Notes: generated by a model not told the origin, from the letters alone. 64,000 nt of DNA from Mytilus californianus (GCF_021869535.1 NW_026262712.1:103916140-103980139), one strand, 5' to 3'; positions 24,766-35,366 are shown, counted from the stretch's first letter. Numbers and translations are program-made.

Positions 24766-27700
24766 AATGAACCAGTTAATATTGATTAATTGGTAATACA
24801 ATCTTCTTATGCTAAAACAAATGTGATATACCTTCAAAATTCTTAAAAGACAGTATGCTGGAGATGTGTCTCATTTCTAAATATTTCTACCATTATAGGG
24901 AATTGAGCATGCATTCACAGAAAATGGATGATTACAAAAAACTGGTGCCAAGTCGTCAGAAATATATTACACAAGATACTGGAAAAAACGGCAAACGATC
25001 ACCAAAATCCATGAGTCATCGACAGATAGAACTCTGTCTTATAGGTTCTGAAGAAATTGTTGGTAAGTCGAGATATTTTTTTTTTATATATATCGATTAT
25101 TGCATCTAAAATACAAAAGAAAGATATTTTTTAGCGCGGGTGATTCCCATCATTTCATCATTAGATATTTTTCGACAGCCTTAAACTTTGATATAATTGA
25201 GATATTTCAGAACCCAAAAATGACCACAAGATCAAACATAGGACGTGTAGGTGAACAAGACAAAAAATTTGAAATGGCATTATTTTTTTTTTAACTATTT
25301 TGACAGTTATTGTTTTTGAAAATCTATCGAATTGAAAGTATTTTTCATATATTTAATATTCGGTTCTTGTAAAATGTAAAGACGAGATATATATAACTCT
25401 TTCGATATTTATATGTTAGATTTTCATATTCTTCATGCACGAAGAACACGCTGTACTTGTATCTTTATTTTAACCATAGACTAAAAGGGTTAAAACTCGA
25501 AAAAGATGTAAAAGTATGAAATTTTAAAAGGTTTAACCTTTGTCTTAGTCAAAATGCTGCGGTCTTATCATAATATGCCCGATGTAGTCATTTATATACA
25601 ATATTAGTTAGATTAAAACAGTTTTGCTTTTACAGGTGATATGGAAGTAGCTATGGATTTACACACATATTCCTATTCAGTCACATGTATACAAGAAACT
25701 GAAATTTATATATTGGACCAGAAAAATTACGAAAGGTTAATAGAAAAACGTAATCCACAAGTTGTTGAAATGATTAGGAATTCAGTGCTAGAGAAATACT
25801 CTTTAAGACTGTCTTGGATGCAGGATAAGAAAGATCTACCTCTTTTTCGTTATTTACTTTACAAAATTGAAGAAAACGAGCGAAAAAAGAAATTAAAGAA
25901 AGAAGAATTGATGCGACAGGATAAGGAAAGAGACACTACGGATGATTGGATGGTATCTAGTCTTAAAAAAGGACCACTGATAGATATGTTTGGACCTGGC
26001 AGTGTGTTTTATTCAATACGAATGAAAGCTAAGCAAAGAGAAATGGAGAAGTTAAGTTATAAAGCGCGTGTTGATAAGAGACGCGTACTAAGCGAACGCA
26101 AGTCTCCGGCTCAAACTAAACCTATTCAAGTACAAGGTGCTAACCCAACCAGCTTCGTTACCCAAGCTTTCAAAAACAAATACGACGTAGAGATTGGTGC
26201 TTATGACTTTTCAAGTGAGGATGATGTAGAAAATGATTCAGTGGACGGTAATACAAGTCGATCACAGTTAATTTGTGATAAAAGTAGAAATGCACATTCT
26301 GCAATGAAAGAGACAGCAGAAACAGATTTTGAAGACTGGGAATCTAGTGACGCTAATCTTTGTAAACTAGAAAACAGGTTACAGAACTGGTATAAACATT
26401 TTGGAGACAACGGGAAGAAAAGAGATGTATCAATAGTGAAATTACGTAGATATCAATCAGAGGTATGAAATGAATAATGAAATTACGTGGATATCAATCA
26501 GGTATGAAATGAATAATGATATTACGTAGATATCAATCAGGTATGAAATGCATAATAAAATTACGTCGATATATCAATCAGGTATGAAATGAATAATGAA
26601 ATTACGTAGATATCAATCAGAGGTATGAAATGAATAATGAAATTACGTAGATATCAGTCAGAGGTAAGAAATGAATAGTGAGAAATTACGTAGATATCAA
26701 TCAGTGGTAGGATATCAATAATGAAATTACGTAAATATCATTCAGAGGTAGGATAAAGAAAGATGGCTTTGGTATAATGTCAATGACATTGGGAACATTA
26801 TAGACTTGCTACAATTCCCTTTCTTTTATTTCTTTCTTACTAATTTATGTTTACTGAAAACTGCCAGTATACCGATTGCCCTTGGACTCTGCAGGTCTCA
26901 GTATAATGGAAATCTCCAGTTATAGCAGTAAAATTGTTAAAAGGGAAAACTGAAAAAAAAAAGAAAATTAGGAAGGGACATGTAGCAAGTCTAGGAACAT
27001 TACACAATTTAAAATATTAGGTTACATTGCAGCTTTAATTTATTTACAAGGAGGATAATGCTTATATTCAATTATGGTTAATAAAAGGTCCCAGCTATGA
27101 AGTACATTCATTAAATATGTAAATAAATAACATATATATATTACAATCAATCATTGAAAGGTTCAAATGGTCCGAACTGACCTGATAAATACATTTATAA
27201 TTTTATACCAGTTAATACATTAAATTCAAAACAGGATACGATAATAATCAATTCATCTGCATAAACATATGATTTGATACCATAAAACATTACCTACACT
27301 ACAATGACTTGTTCTTTAGGACCCAGGAAAGCCTCCTTTGCCAGGAAAGAAAATATTCATCAGAACAAAAGCAAAAACAACCACAGCATATTTGGACTCT
27401 CTGAAACACACTTTAGATGATGACCATCATATATCTAGAATGCACAGGTATAATTTCACTATAAATTGAATGTAGGCACATCAAGTATATTTACGAATTC
27501 TGTCAAGCTGCATTAAAATTTAAAGGCTTTTATTTCTTATCGTTATGAAATGTTTTTAACAAAATTGCACGATTTTGCATGTGAAACTCATTACAATATG
27601 TATATTATATGCATGATAATAAGCTTGCTGAAATAATTTTCTCCGTGTTAAGAGACTTGATAGAGTATTTAAAATGTACAGCTCTTTAATAATCCATTAT

Positions 27701-30700
27701 GGAAACATTTCAGGTAGAAGTAAATAGATTAATACAAATTATGATGACAACTGTGTTGTGGAAATGTTAATACTGATTTTGTTGTGATTTTGTTTTTGTC
27801 AGCGCTCCAGCTAGGGTAAAATGTCATAGTGCACCGCCAGTTTTTAGACGAGGTGCGAGGACACTGTCAATCATAGTGCTATAATTTACACATGTCGTGT
27901 TGACAAATCATTGCAGTACTATTTGTACGAATTATTTTTTATCCCTTTCGAAAAACTTGTTTACATTACTTTGTTATAACATTATTTGGTAGCCTTTTCA
28001 ACTTGTTTTGACTAGATGCTATTCATTCTTGTAACTAGATACTTTTTCAATTTTCATTATCTTGGTAATATTTTTCCTTGAATGCATCAATTCTTTCATT
28101 GAGCAATTGGATTTCCAAGTATTAGCAAGCCCAATTTAATTAAATCGTCGATTAAATGTCTTAGAAACGGTTGTAAAATAAGACCTTAAAAAAAAACTTA
28201 TACAAAAATGCAAAAGTTAAGTTGTTTTATTGTAACTGATCTACTCTATTTTATAATTTATTCGGAAAAACTGTTTTGCAAAAATATCGGGAGTTTGAAA
28301 AAAATGGCTCAGATGGATGGTAAATCTAAGGTTATAGTTATCCAAATATTTATCAACAAATTGTATTGTATCTGGTTGATTCTATTTTCAATTTTTGAAG
28401 AACTGTTTAAATAATATATTATAGTAATTGCTTTGATGGAATGGGTGGTAAATCTATAGTTAAGTTACCCAAAGCAAGCTTTTTCATTTGAGCAATTTCA
28501 ATTGCAGTTGGAAAAACAAGGTTTATAAATTAGTTTGTGTTGGGCTTTGAACTAGCTTTCAGTAACTGCGAGTTCCTATAGATTAGTACCGATCATATGA
28601 ATCAAGCCTTTTCCAACTGATTGTTTGTTATAATGTCGTGTCTGTTACACCAAGTGCACTGTCCCAGTATAGGGAGAGTTGAGAGCTCACAATTTTATAA
28701 AAACTTTTTTTAATTTTTGATTTATATAAAGGTTTTGCTCTCCAGTCTTTACTTTCAAACTTTTTATTTGTGATTTCGACCATCATCATTTCGTGTGAAT
28801 CAGAAACTACTGAATATAAAATAATAGAACATAATAAAACACATTAAAAGTTCGAGAAGGTATCGTGCAGTCATTTAGACTGTTACAATTATTAAAAGTG
28901 TAACGGGTTATTGGTGAATATGGCAAAAAAGATTACTGCTATTATTTCATGGTTGACACTGGCTGCAGATAATACAGTCGCAAGCTAAAGTTATCACGTC
29001 TGAAATCTTAACTAACACATTATATTTGCCTCTCTTGGATTTCTATTTTCCTGCTTCAGTATTAACGTTTATATAAGTTTTGATATAAAGATACTCTGAA
29101 AACATTGATCTCACTGACAAAACTTATGCTCTTCTTTAGACTGGGATAATTTGTAATTGTGTTTTTAAAATATAATACGCTTGCTCGAACAATACCTTGA
29201 ATTGTCTTTCAAATAACTTTTCATACAGGATTTGCTTATCAGTTTTATTATTCAATTAATATATAACATTCAAAGTTAACTAGTGAAAATTGTATGATTA
29301 AATAATTGGGATAATAAACCGTTTTGGGGTTTTTTGATTGTTTTTAGATTTACCATCTTGTTCATTATTGATAACAAATATGTTGCGAATAAGACTACAC
29401 AACCAATCATGTACAAGTACTGCAATGGTTTGTCCGGTGTATATCAACTATAGATCTCTTGATTGGTTCTTTTTTGCTTTATCTGGTGTATATCAAATAT
29501 AGATCTCTGGACTGGTTCCTTTTGCTTTGCTGATTCTATATCTTTAAGCTGGATTATCATATACCTCTATATATCTATCTATAATGCAAATAAATATATA
29601 TATACTTGATATTTAGTGTAGATTTAATATGCAGTCTAAATTCCTTGCGGAAAATGTGTGAATGTATCTCTTCAAAGGCAGTGCTGTTTTTAATACCTTA
29701 GACGATAAATCATACAAAATAATTTAAAATCATGGATACAATTTCATAGATGACTTTGCAAAAATAAGAATTGTAGAATTAATAGAAAAAAATTTAATTT
29801 AGAAAAATAAGTTAAAGCATATCGAAATTATGTGTATTCCTCATTCCAACATATATATAGTTACATATTGGTAAATCTATTTCATTTGTGAAAACAGATT
29901 TGATCTGAATGAGGTGTATCTTTTTTTCAATTTTCATTGATTAATGTAATTTACTATCTCATCTGATGTACAATAGAGATTCATATAGTTTTTAGCTGTT
30001 CCTCGACTATGAAATAGGCGAAATAGATTTGATTTTTTTCCTTAAAAAATTAATTAGATGATGAAAATATTTATCTTTTATAATGCCATTTTCAGTTTGT
30101 TGTGCAGAGACGATGATGGACCAAAAACCCAAAGAAAAAAGACCAGCGTCCTCTTATAGGTCACCTCTGACACCAACACTTTGTGTTCGGACAAAAAGGG
30201 TAAAAAATTCTTATAGGTCACTTTTGACACCAACACTTTGTGTTCGGACAAAAAGGGTAAAAAATTCTTATAGGTCACCTCTAACACTAACACTTTGTGT
30301 TCAGACAAAAAGGGTAATTCATTCTAATAGGTCTCCTCTGACACCAACACTTTGTGTTCGGACAAAAAGGGTAATACATTCTTATAGGTCTCCTCTTACA
30401 CCAACACTTTGTGTTTGGACAAAAAGGGTAATACATTCTTATGGGTCTCCTCTGACACCAACACTTTGTGTTCGAAAAAAAAGGGTAATACAGTCTTATA
30501 GGTCTTCTCTGACACCAACACCTTATGTTCGAACAAAAAGGGTAAATAATTCTTATAGATCACCTCTGACACCAACACTTTGTGTTCGGACAAAAAGGGT
30601 AAAACATTCTTATAGGTCACCTCTGACAATAACACTTTGTGTTCAGACAAAAAGGGTGATACATTCTAATATGTCTCCTCTGACACCAACACTTTGTGTT

Positions 30701-32636
30701 CGGACAAAAAGGGAAATCCATTCTTATAGGTCTACTCTGACACCAACACTTTGTTTTTCATACAAAAAAGGAAATACATTCTTATATGTCTCCTATGACA
30801 CCAACACTTTGTGTTCGGACAAAAAGGGTAATACATTCTAATAGGTCTCCTCTGACACCAACACTTTGTGTTCGGACAAAAAGGGTTATACATTCTTATA
30901 GGTCTCCTCCAACATCAACACTTTGTATTCAGAAAAAGGGTAATGCATTGGTATAAATCTCCTCTGACACCAACACTTGGTGTTCGGACAAAAAGGGTAA
31001 TACAGTCTTATTGGTCTCCTCCAACAACAACACTTTGTATTCAGAAAAAGGGTAATACATTGGTATAAATATCCTCTGACACCAACACTTTGTGTCTGGA
31101 CAAAACGGATAATACAGCCTTATAAGTCTCCTCTGAAAGCAACTCTTTGTGATCGGACAAAATGGGTAAAAGTTCTTATAGGTCTCATCTGACACCAACA
31201 CTTTGTGTTCAGACAAAAAAGGTAAAATTCTTATAGGTCTCCAAAAACATAAACACTTTGTGTTCGGAATAAAACGTTTAAACATTCTTATAGGTCTCGT
31301 CTGACACCAACACTTTGTGTTTGGACAAAAAGGGTAAAAAAATCTTATAGGTCACCTTTGACACTAACACTTTGGGTTCGGACAAAAAGGGTAAACAATT
31401 CTTATAGGTCTCCTCTGACACTAACACTTTGTGTTCAGACAAAAAGGGTAATTCATTCTAACAGGTCTCCTCTGACACCAACACTTTGTGTTCGGACAAA
31501 AAGGGTTATACATTTTAATATGTCTCCTCTGACACCAACACTTTGTGTACAGACAAAAAGGGCAATACAGTCTTATAGGTCTTCTCTGACACCAACTCTT
31601 TGTGTTCGGACAAAAAGGGTAAACAATTCTTATAGGTCTCCTCTGACACTAACACTTTGTGTTCAGACAAAAAGGGTAATTCATTCTAACAGGTCTCCTC
31701 TGACACCAACACTTTGTGTTCGGACAAAAAGGGTTATACATTTTAATATGTCTCCTCTGACACCAACACTTTGTGTACAGACAAAAAGGGTAATACAGTC
31801 TTATAGGTCTTCTCTGACACCAATACTTTGTGTTCGGACAAAAAGGGTAAACAATTCTTATAGGTCTCCTGTGACACCAACACTTTGTGTTCGGACAAAA
31901 AGGGTAAATCATTCTTAAATCTCCTCTGGCACCAACACTTTGTGTTCGGACAAAAAGGGTAATACATTCTTATAGGTCTCCTCTGACACCATCACTTTGT
32001 GTTCGGACAAAAAGGGTAATTCATTCTTATAAGTGTCCTATGACACCAACACTTTGTTTTCGGACAAAAAGGGTAATTCATTCTAATAGGTCTCCCTTGA
32101 CACCAACACTTTGTGTTCGGACAAAAAGGGTAATTAATACATTCTTATAGGTATCCTCTGACACCAACACTTTGTGTTCGAACAAAAAGGGTAATTCATT
32201 CTTATATGTCTCCTATGACACCAACACTTTGTGTTCGGACAAAATACAGCCTTATAAGTCTCCTCTGAAAGCAACTCTTTGTGTTCAGACAAAAAGGGTA
32301 ATACATTCCTTATAGGTCTCATCTGACACCAACACATTGCGTTCAGACGAAAAGGGTAAAAATTCTTATAGGTCTCCAACAACATAAACACTTTGTGTTT
32401 GGACTAAAAGGGTAATACATTCTTATAGGTCTCCTCAAACATCAACTTTGTACGTAAGACAAACATAAATCTTATCTGCACGTAATTTTTTGTATGTTAT
32501 TTTTTTGTCATTCTAGCCAAAGTCAGCTCACCAATATACAGCTCAAGAATACGAAGCTCTAAAGGCTGAAATGAAACATCGACAAAGGTCTTATAGAACA
32601 ATGTACTATGACCGACCAATGTCAGCTTATTTGTAG
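17103..32636 (+). CDS. CNBD2: CNBD2-like gene (cyclic nucleotide-binding domain-containing protein 2), 11 exons, 5' end missing
   Basis: Joined exons: 17103-17316, 19309-19396, 22220-22410, 23460-23769, 24148-24264, 24899-25062, 25636-26462, 27320-27447, 27803-27852, 30108-30199, 32517-32636. All introns are GT-AG, all phases agree, and the 2,301 nt give 766 residues plus stop. Numbered from the first visible codon, a first CNB domain covers about 72-190. It has VVIKQGEKGD, CFFIILNGSVAI and a phosphate-binding cassette FGELALI...VRNATI that keeps Glu172 and Arg182, so cAMP binding looks possible. A second, interrupted CNB domain begins at VIVKQG...LRFILSGQ and ends at GDMEV...ETEIYILDQKNYERL. 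Its cassette has GDME and no arginine, so it is probably degenerate. The C-terminal part is Lys/Glu-rich and probably disordered. Mammalian CNBD2 (CRIS) is a cAMP-binding sperm-flagellum protein. The family call is from motifs recognised by eye. Less certain are the N-terminus and the exons at 27803 and 30108. Confidence 0.85.
17485..17812. repeat. 65-bp tandem repeat, five units
   Basis: The unit is GTTGGTAACACTGCTAGTAG, AGTGGTGATTCCTGGTGGTA, TTGCCTAATAGTCAGTGCG, TTACGT. It lies in the intron after exon 17103-17316, just after a 25-base poly(T). Confidence 0.93.
18232..18244. promoter_or_regulatory. RFX-type X-box motif
   Basis: The sequence GTTGCC-T-GGCAAC is a perfect inverted repeat with a 1-nt spacer, matching the consensus GTNRCC(N0-3)RGYAAC bound by RFX factors, which drive ciliary and flagellar genes. 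It lies in the intron between exons 17103-17316 and 19309-19396 of a gene whose mammalian relative acts in the sperm flagellum. Function is inferred. Confidence 0.4.
19309..19396 (+). CDS. CNBD2: CNBD2-like exon: start of first CNB beta-barrel
   Basis: The acceptor is catttcag and the donor TG|GTGAGT; phase 1 in, phase 2 out. It encodes EIIHDLIKNCEFMTVERDF followed by VVIKQGEKGD, the standard beta-1/beta-2 pattern of a CNB domain. Confidence 0.88.
19405..19660. repeat. Dispersed mussel repeat in CNBD2-like intron
   Basis: Phrases such as CTCAAACACATTAAACTAAT and CCTGACTTGGTACAGGCATT belong to a repeat I recognise as common in mussel introns. Confidence 0.5.
20600..20690 (+). repeat. Repeat family R2, strongly diverged fragment
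   Basis: AGCACGAACCTCAATAAGAAG and GGTGTTCTGAATGAGTAAAT weakly match the 3' part of R2. Confidence 0.35.
21145..22120. mobile_element. 976-bp element with TTAA target duplication
   Basis: TTAA flanks both ends (21141-21144 and 22121-22124). The termini GGATGTTCT and AGAATGTCC are imperfect inverted repeats (7 of 9). TTAA duplication points to piggyBac- or Kolobok-type transposition. There is no transposase frame. Confidence 0.45.
22220..22410 (+). CDS. CNBD2: CNBD2-like exon: CNB strand plus charged insert
   Basis: The acceptor is tttccacag and the donor ATAG|GTAAGG; phase 2 in, phase 1 out. It encodes FFIILNGSVAIHINTTFG. About 45 mostly charged residues (rich in D, E, K, R) follow, and then the cassette in the next exon. 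The insert lengthens the loop before the phosphate-binding cassette. Confidence 0.88.
22430..22850 (+). repeat. Diverged 36-42-bp tandem repeat, about ten units
   Basis: Units are of the type TTTTACACCTCGTTTAACT plus ATACCATTGAAATG. The 123-codon open frame across it reflects the repeat, which starts just after exon 22220-22410. Confidence 0.85.
22984..23275. mobile_element. Foldback element with GAAACGGAACGGAACG arms
   Basis: The left arm AAAGAAACGGAACGGAACGA is mirrored by TCGTTCCGTTCTGTTCCG...TTTCTT on the right, about 290 bp end to end. It is non-coding and intronic. Confidence 0.7.
23328..23424. repeat. 50-bp tandem duplication next to an acceptor
   Basis: TTTATACCGCTTTTAATATA followed by CTGTATGTGTAACAATAAAT occurs twice, ending about 35 bp before exon 23460. 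Confidence 0.93.
23460..23769 (+). CDS. CNBD2: CNBD2-like exon: phosphate-binding cassette and start of second CNB
   Basis: The acceptor is acatttcag and the donor TTGAG|GTAATG; phase 1 in, phase 2 out. It carries FGELALINTDCVRNATI, the cassette with the Glu and Arg that contact cAMP in the family. DLIVIDRDLYNRCI, a helical linker and VIVKQGALFDGLRFIL (second domain) follow. A 50-bp tandem duplication lies just upstream of the acceptor. Confidence 0.9.
24148..24264 (+). CDS. CNBD2: CNBD2-like exon: insert within second CNB
   Basis: The acceptor is ttttatag and the donor AAG|GTATAA; phase 2 in and out. It completes ILSG, then encodes a Pro/Tyr/Asp-rich stretch (YPDYYPLPDVEDLERVEA). Confidence 0.82.
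24738..24768. repeat. (ATTG)n microsatellite
   Basis: About seven GATT/ATTG units lie in an intron. Confidence 0.9.
24899..25062 (+). CDS. CNBD2: CNBD2-like exon: insert within second CNB
   Basis: The acceptor is accattatag and the donor TTG|GTAAGT; phase 2 in, phase 1 out. It encodes a basic, probably flexible segment that returns to the CNB fold at ELCLIGSEEIVG. Confidence 0.82.
25636..26462 (+). CDS. CNBD2: CNBD2-like exon: end of second CNB and basic C-terminal region
   Basis: This is the largest exon (827 nt). The acceptor is gcttttacag and the donor GAG|GTATGA; phase 1 in, phase 0 out. It encodes GDMEVAMDLH ... ETEIYILDQKNYERL, a long Lys/Glu-rich helix (EENERKKKLKKEELM) and then a low-complexity acidic and Ser-rich tail. 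Its last ~28 nt and the donor are repeated downstream (26463-26757). Confidence 0.9.
26435..26757 (+). repeat. 39-43-bp minisatellite of exon end plus splice donor, 8 units
   Basis: The unit is AATGAAATTACGTAGATATC, AATCAGAG and GTATGAAATGAAT. The first unit spans the real exon/intron junction at 26462/26463. Seven more follow inside the intron, each with a GT donor; six read GTATGA or GTAGGA and one, at 26664, reads GTAAGA. Confidence 0.93.
27320..27447 (+). CDS. CNBD2: CNBD2-like exon, C-terminal region
   Basis: The acceptor is gttctttag and the donor CACAG|GTATAA; phase 0 in, phase 2 out. It encodes DPGKPPLPGKKIFIRTKAK and on to ISRMHR. Confidence 0.75.
27803..27852 (+). CDS. CNBD2: CNBD2-like small exon (or alternative terminal exon to 27884)
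   Basis: The acceptor is tttttgtcag, phase 2 in. Splicing at CGAG|GTGCGA gives phase 1, which fits the next exon. Read on instead, the frame stops at 27882-27884 and would give a 706-residue isoform, but no AATAAA follows nearby. An internal AGG|GTAAAA at 27815 gives phase 0 and would fit 32517 directly. The model is therefore one of three. Confidence 0.5.
28540..28695 (+). repeat. Repeat family R1, fragment
   Basis: It shares GGGCTTTGAACTAGCTTTCA and TTCCAACTGATTGTTTGTTA with the longer copy at 34190. Confidence 0.65.
29435..29535. repeat. 52-bp imperfect tandem duplication
   Basis: Two units of GTGTATATCAACTATAGATC plus TCTTGATTGGTTC. Confidence 0.85.
30108..30199 (+). CDS. CNBD2: CNBD2-like exon that seeds the 57-bp array
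   Basis: The acceptor is tttgttgtgcag (or ttttcag, starting at 30096) and the donor is AGG|GTAAAA; phase 1 in, phase 0 out. It encodes ETMMDQKPKEKRPASSYRSPL then TPTLCVRTKR in the preferred frame. The last half is the first unit of the 57-bp minisatellite. Phase fit on both sides supports it; there is no homology check. Confidence 0.5.
30152..32462 (+). repeat. 57-bp minisatellite, about 40 units, derived from a CNBD2-like exon end
   Basis: Each unit holds CTTATAGGTCTCCTCTGACA, then CCAACACTTTGTGTTCGGAC, then AAAAAGGGTAATACATT. The period of 57 nt is exactly 19 codons. In one plus frame the units read SYRSPLTPTLCVRTKRVIH and stay open from 30083 to 30841; a second open block runs 31358-31918. 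The first unit lies in exon 30108-30199. Every unit repeats a donor-like GG|GTAA and an acceptor-like TTATAG. A 228-bp (four-unit) higher-order period occurs at 31391-31847. Confidence 0.95.
32517..32636 (+). CDS. CNBD2: CNBD2-like terminal exon
   Basis: The acceptor is ttgtcattctag, phase 0 in. It encodes PKSAHQYTAQEYEALKAEM, a basic segment and YYDRPMSAYL, then TAG at 32634-32636. Three overlapping AATAAA signals follow about 100 nt later, as expected for a gene end. Confidence 0.75.
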   Translation, partial: PKSAHQYTAQEYEALKAEMKHRQRSYRTMYYDRPMSAYL

Positions 32637-32737
32637 AAAGAAAGAACAAACACCCAATCATTTAGATTTCATACAACTGCCTCTTATTTTATATACCGTC
32701 CAGCTCAGATATTTATTTTTTGCGAATTTGAAGTCAT

Positions 32738-32752
32738 AATAAAATAAATAAA
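32738..32752 (+). terminator. Poly(A) signals of the CNBD2-like gene
   Basis: Three overlapping AATAAA hexamers lie at 32738-32743, 32743-32748 and 32747-32752, about 100 nt after the stop codon. Confidence 0.65.
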
Positions 32753-33149
32753 GATGAAATAGATTTTTTAATTTGTTTTTATTATATGCCACTCCAGGAG
32801 TGGGGTTTATTGTCTTCATCTTTTCTGTCCTTTCTTTTGTCAGTTCGTCCAACAAATATTGCGGTCACACTTTACACAAATATTACCATAAAACATAATT
32901 ACTTCATATTTGCATGGTCAGCACATTAGCAGTGATGAGATGTAACGTGGGATCATTTTTCCGATCTCTCACACACCTTCTCTCTATTTATAATTACCGA
33001 TACATTTTTACCTGTTTACCGAGTGTAAAAATAAAGATTTATATTTCAATCAAAAACACTTAATTAAAGAATATCAAATCCACTGGAAAAGACATATTGG
33101 TTGGGACATCTTGGTTGGGATATTGACGTATAGCATCAGTGTTCAAAAG

Positions 33150-33745
33150 CACTCAAGCCCCTAATAGAAAAAAATGAAAACAATACTTTACAAATTTCAT
33201 GCGTCCGAAGCGCTTTTCTGGAATTACCTTTATCAGGAACGCTCAAAGCTTATTTGAAATCCAAGGATGTGTAAAAACCGAAACAGTTTAAGAGCTGTAT
33301 GGCTAAAAAAGACACAAAAATAATAGCCAAATCCTTCGAAGGTCAACTTTACCTGAAGGAGTTGAAACCGTAGTTTCTTGATAATTTATAAATTTATAAA
33401 AGGACAATTTACGAAAGGTTTGTTATACATCATGCCATTACCGAAAAACTGACTACTGAGCTGATGATACCCTCGGGGACTGTTAGTCCACCAGCAGCGG
33501 TATCGACCAAGTACTGTAAAAATGAATACAACACTTTATAAATGTTATGCATCATAAGCGCTTTTCTTGATTTACTTTTATCAGGAACGCAACACAAAAC
33601 CGAATATTTGAAATCCAATGATGTATAAGAACCGAAACAGTTGAAGAGCTATATGACAAAAAAAAGGCCTAAAAACAATAGCCAAATCCATCTAAGACCA
33701 ATTTAGCCTTAGGGAATTGAAACCTCAGTTTCTTATATAAAAATA
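33150..33745. repeat. Dispersed mussel repeat, two ~240-bp direct copies
   Basis: Copies at about 33150-33390 and 33500-33745 share GCGCTTTTCTGGAATTACCT-like and GAACCGAAACAGTTGAAGAG-like phrases. Between them lies GCTGATGATACCCTCGGGGA, a phrase I know as frequent in mussel DNA. Confidence 0.75.
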
Positions 33746-34189
33746 ATGAAATGTGGTAGCATGTGTAAACAGAGTAATAACAAAGATGGAACAAAAGCGA
33801 ACTTGAATAAACAGTATAACTTCAGAATTATTAGACTATCTGTAAAGAAAACAAAATTTACATGTATCTCCTTTTTTACAGCACCCGTTTAAAACTCTGT
33901 ATAGTTTGGCCACATCAACTTGTTTTATAGTCAGTCAATGTGAAAATACCCATTTCAAATATTTAATGTACAGATGCATATTATGTTGTGTAATTGAGCG
34001 TATGGCATAGGTGATCATAGGTAATATAATTGCAAAAGTTAATAAGTAAGGAACAACAGCATTTAATCGATGTTAATCGAAACGCGTAAATCCATTTGGA
34101 ATATATCAACAAGGACAGAGAAAAACAGTGTTTGTGAACTCTAAGATTTAGTCTTAGATGCATGATTTTTTTTTATTAGTTGTTAGTGG

Positions 34190-34725
34190 CTTTGAACTAG
34201 CTGTCAGTAACTGCGAGTACTTTCAGATCTGTACTTAGTGTCTTTTTGTTATTTGGATGTACAAGTACCCAGCCACGTCCACTTGTATTTGTAGTATTTG
34301 TATTTTTATCCATCTGATGAGTTAAGCCTCTTTCAACTGATTTTTATAGTTCGTTCTTAAGTTGTACTGTTACACCACTGTCCCAGGTTAGGGGAGGGTT
34401 GGGATCCCGCTAACATGTTTAACCCCGCCACATTCTGTATGTATGTGCCTGTCCCAAGTCAGGAGCCTGTAATTCAGTGGTTGTCGTTTGTTTATGTTTT
34501 ACATATTTGTTTTTCGTTCATTTTTTGTACATAAATTAGGCCGTTAGTTTTCTCGTTTGAATTGTTTTACATTGTCATTTCGGGGCCTTTTATAGCTGAC
34601 TGTGCGGTATGGGCTTTGCTCATTGTTGAAGGCCGTAAGGTGACCTATAATTGTTAATTTCTGTGTCATTTGGTCTCTTGTAGAGAGTTGTCTCTTTGGC
34701 AATCATACCACATCTTCTTTTTTAC
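34190..34725 (+). repeat. Repeat family R1, longest forward copy
   Basis: It runs from GGCTTTGAACTAGCTGTCAG through CCCCGCCACATTCTGTATG to TTGGCAATCATACCACATCT. Confidence 0.8.
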
Positions 34726-35324
34726 ATCTAAAGGGAGAATAAACTCTAAAAGATATACAGGTGTGGACAGACAGCGGAATTTCATTATCATATATAAACT
34801 TGACTTGTAGAAAATAGCATTTAAAGAAACAACAGCACATATTTCAGAGAACTCACATTTATTGAAAGCCGGTTAAAAATGCATGTTCAATTTATGATTA
34901 TAACCTTTTCCCATACAGAAAGATATCAGCGAATACACATCTGAACGAGTCAGAAGTATTAGTATCTTTCATAGTTTAAGAAATTGATAAGCTTGTGGAA
35001 ATCATGATTCAAGTGATGACTAAATTTGATAGAAAGACTAAATATAAATTGGGATAGCATGAACATGAAAAATTGGATACTCTACAACTATACTGATGAA
35101 ATAATTTTTGGTCATCTTACGGTTTCAACACTGAGCACGGAATAATATATCGTATTTTCACTAAAAACGTGCATGTTTTATAATATAATCATTGTATTAT
35201 GATGTTTATGTATCTTGCCGGACATGGGCCCATGATTGGTAAATAAAAATAATGTCTAATGTCTATATCGTTATTTTAAGCATGACGCGTTACTCGTCAC
35301 ATCTACACCTCAAAATAAATGGAA

Positions 35325-35366
35325 TTAATAATAATAATAATAACAATAATAATAATAATAATAAAT
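35325..35366. repeat. (AAT)n microsatellite
   Basis: About fourteen ATA/AAT triplets with one interruption. Confidence 0.9.

Noticed and set aside
30083..30841. A 252-codon open frame taken as a repeat-protein gene
   Set aside because: It is the 57-bp array read in frame. Its only likely coding part is the first unit in exon 30108-30199, and there is no independent start context.
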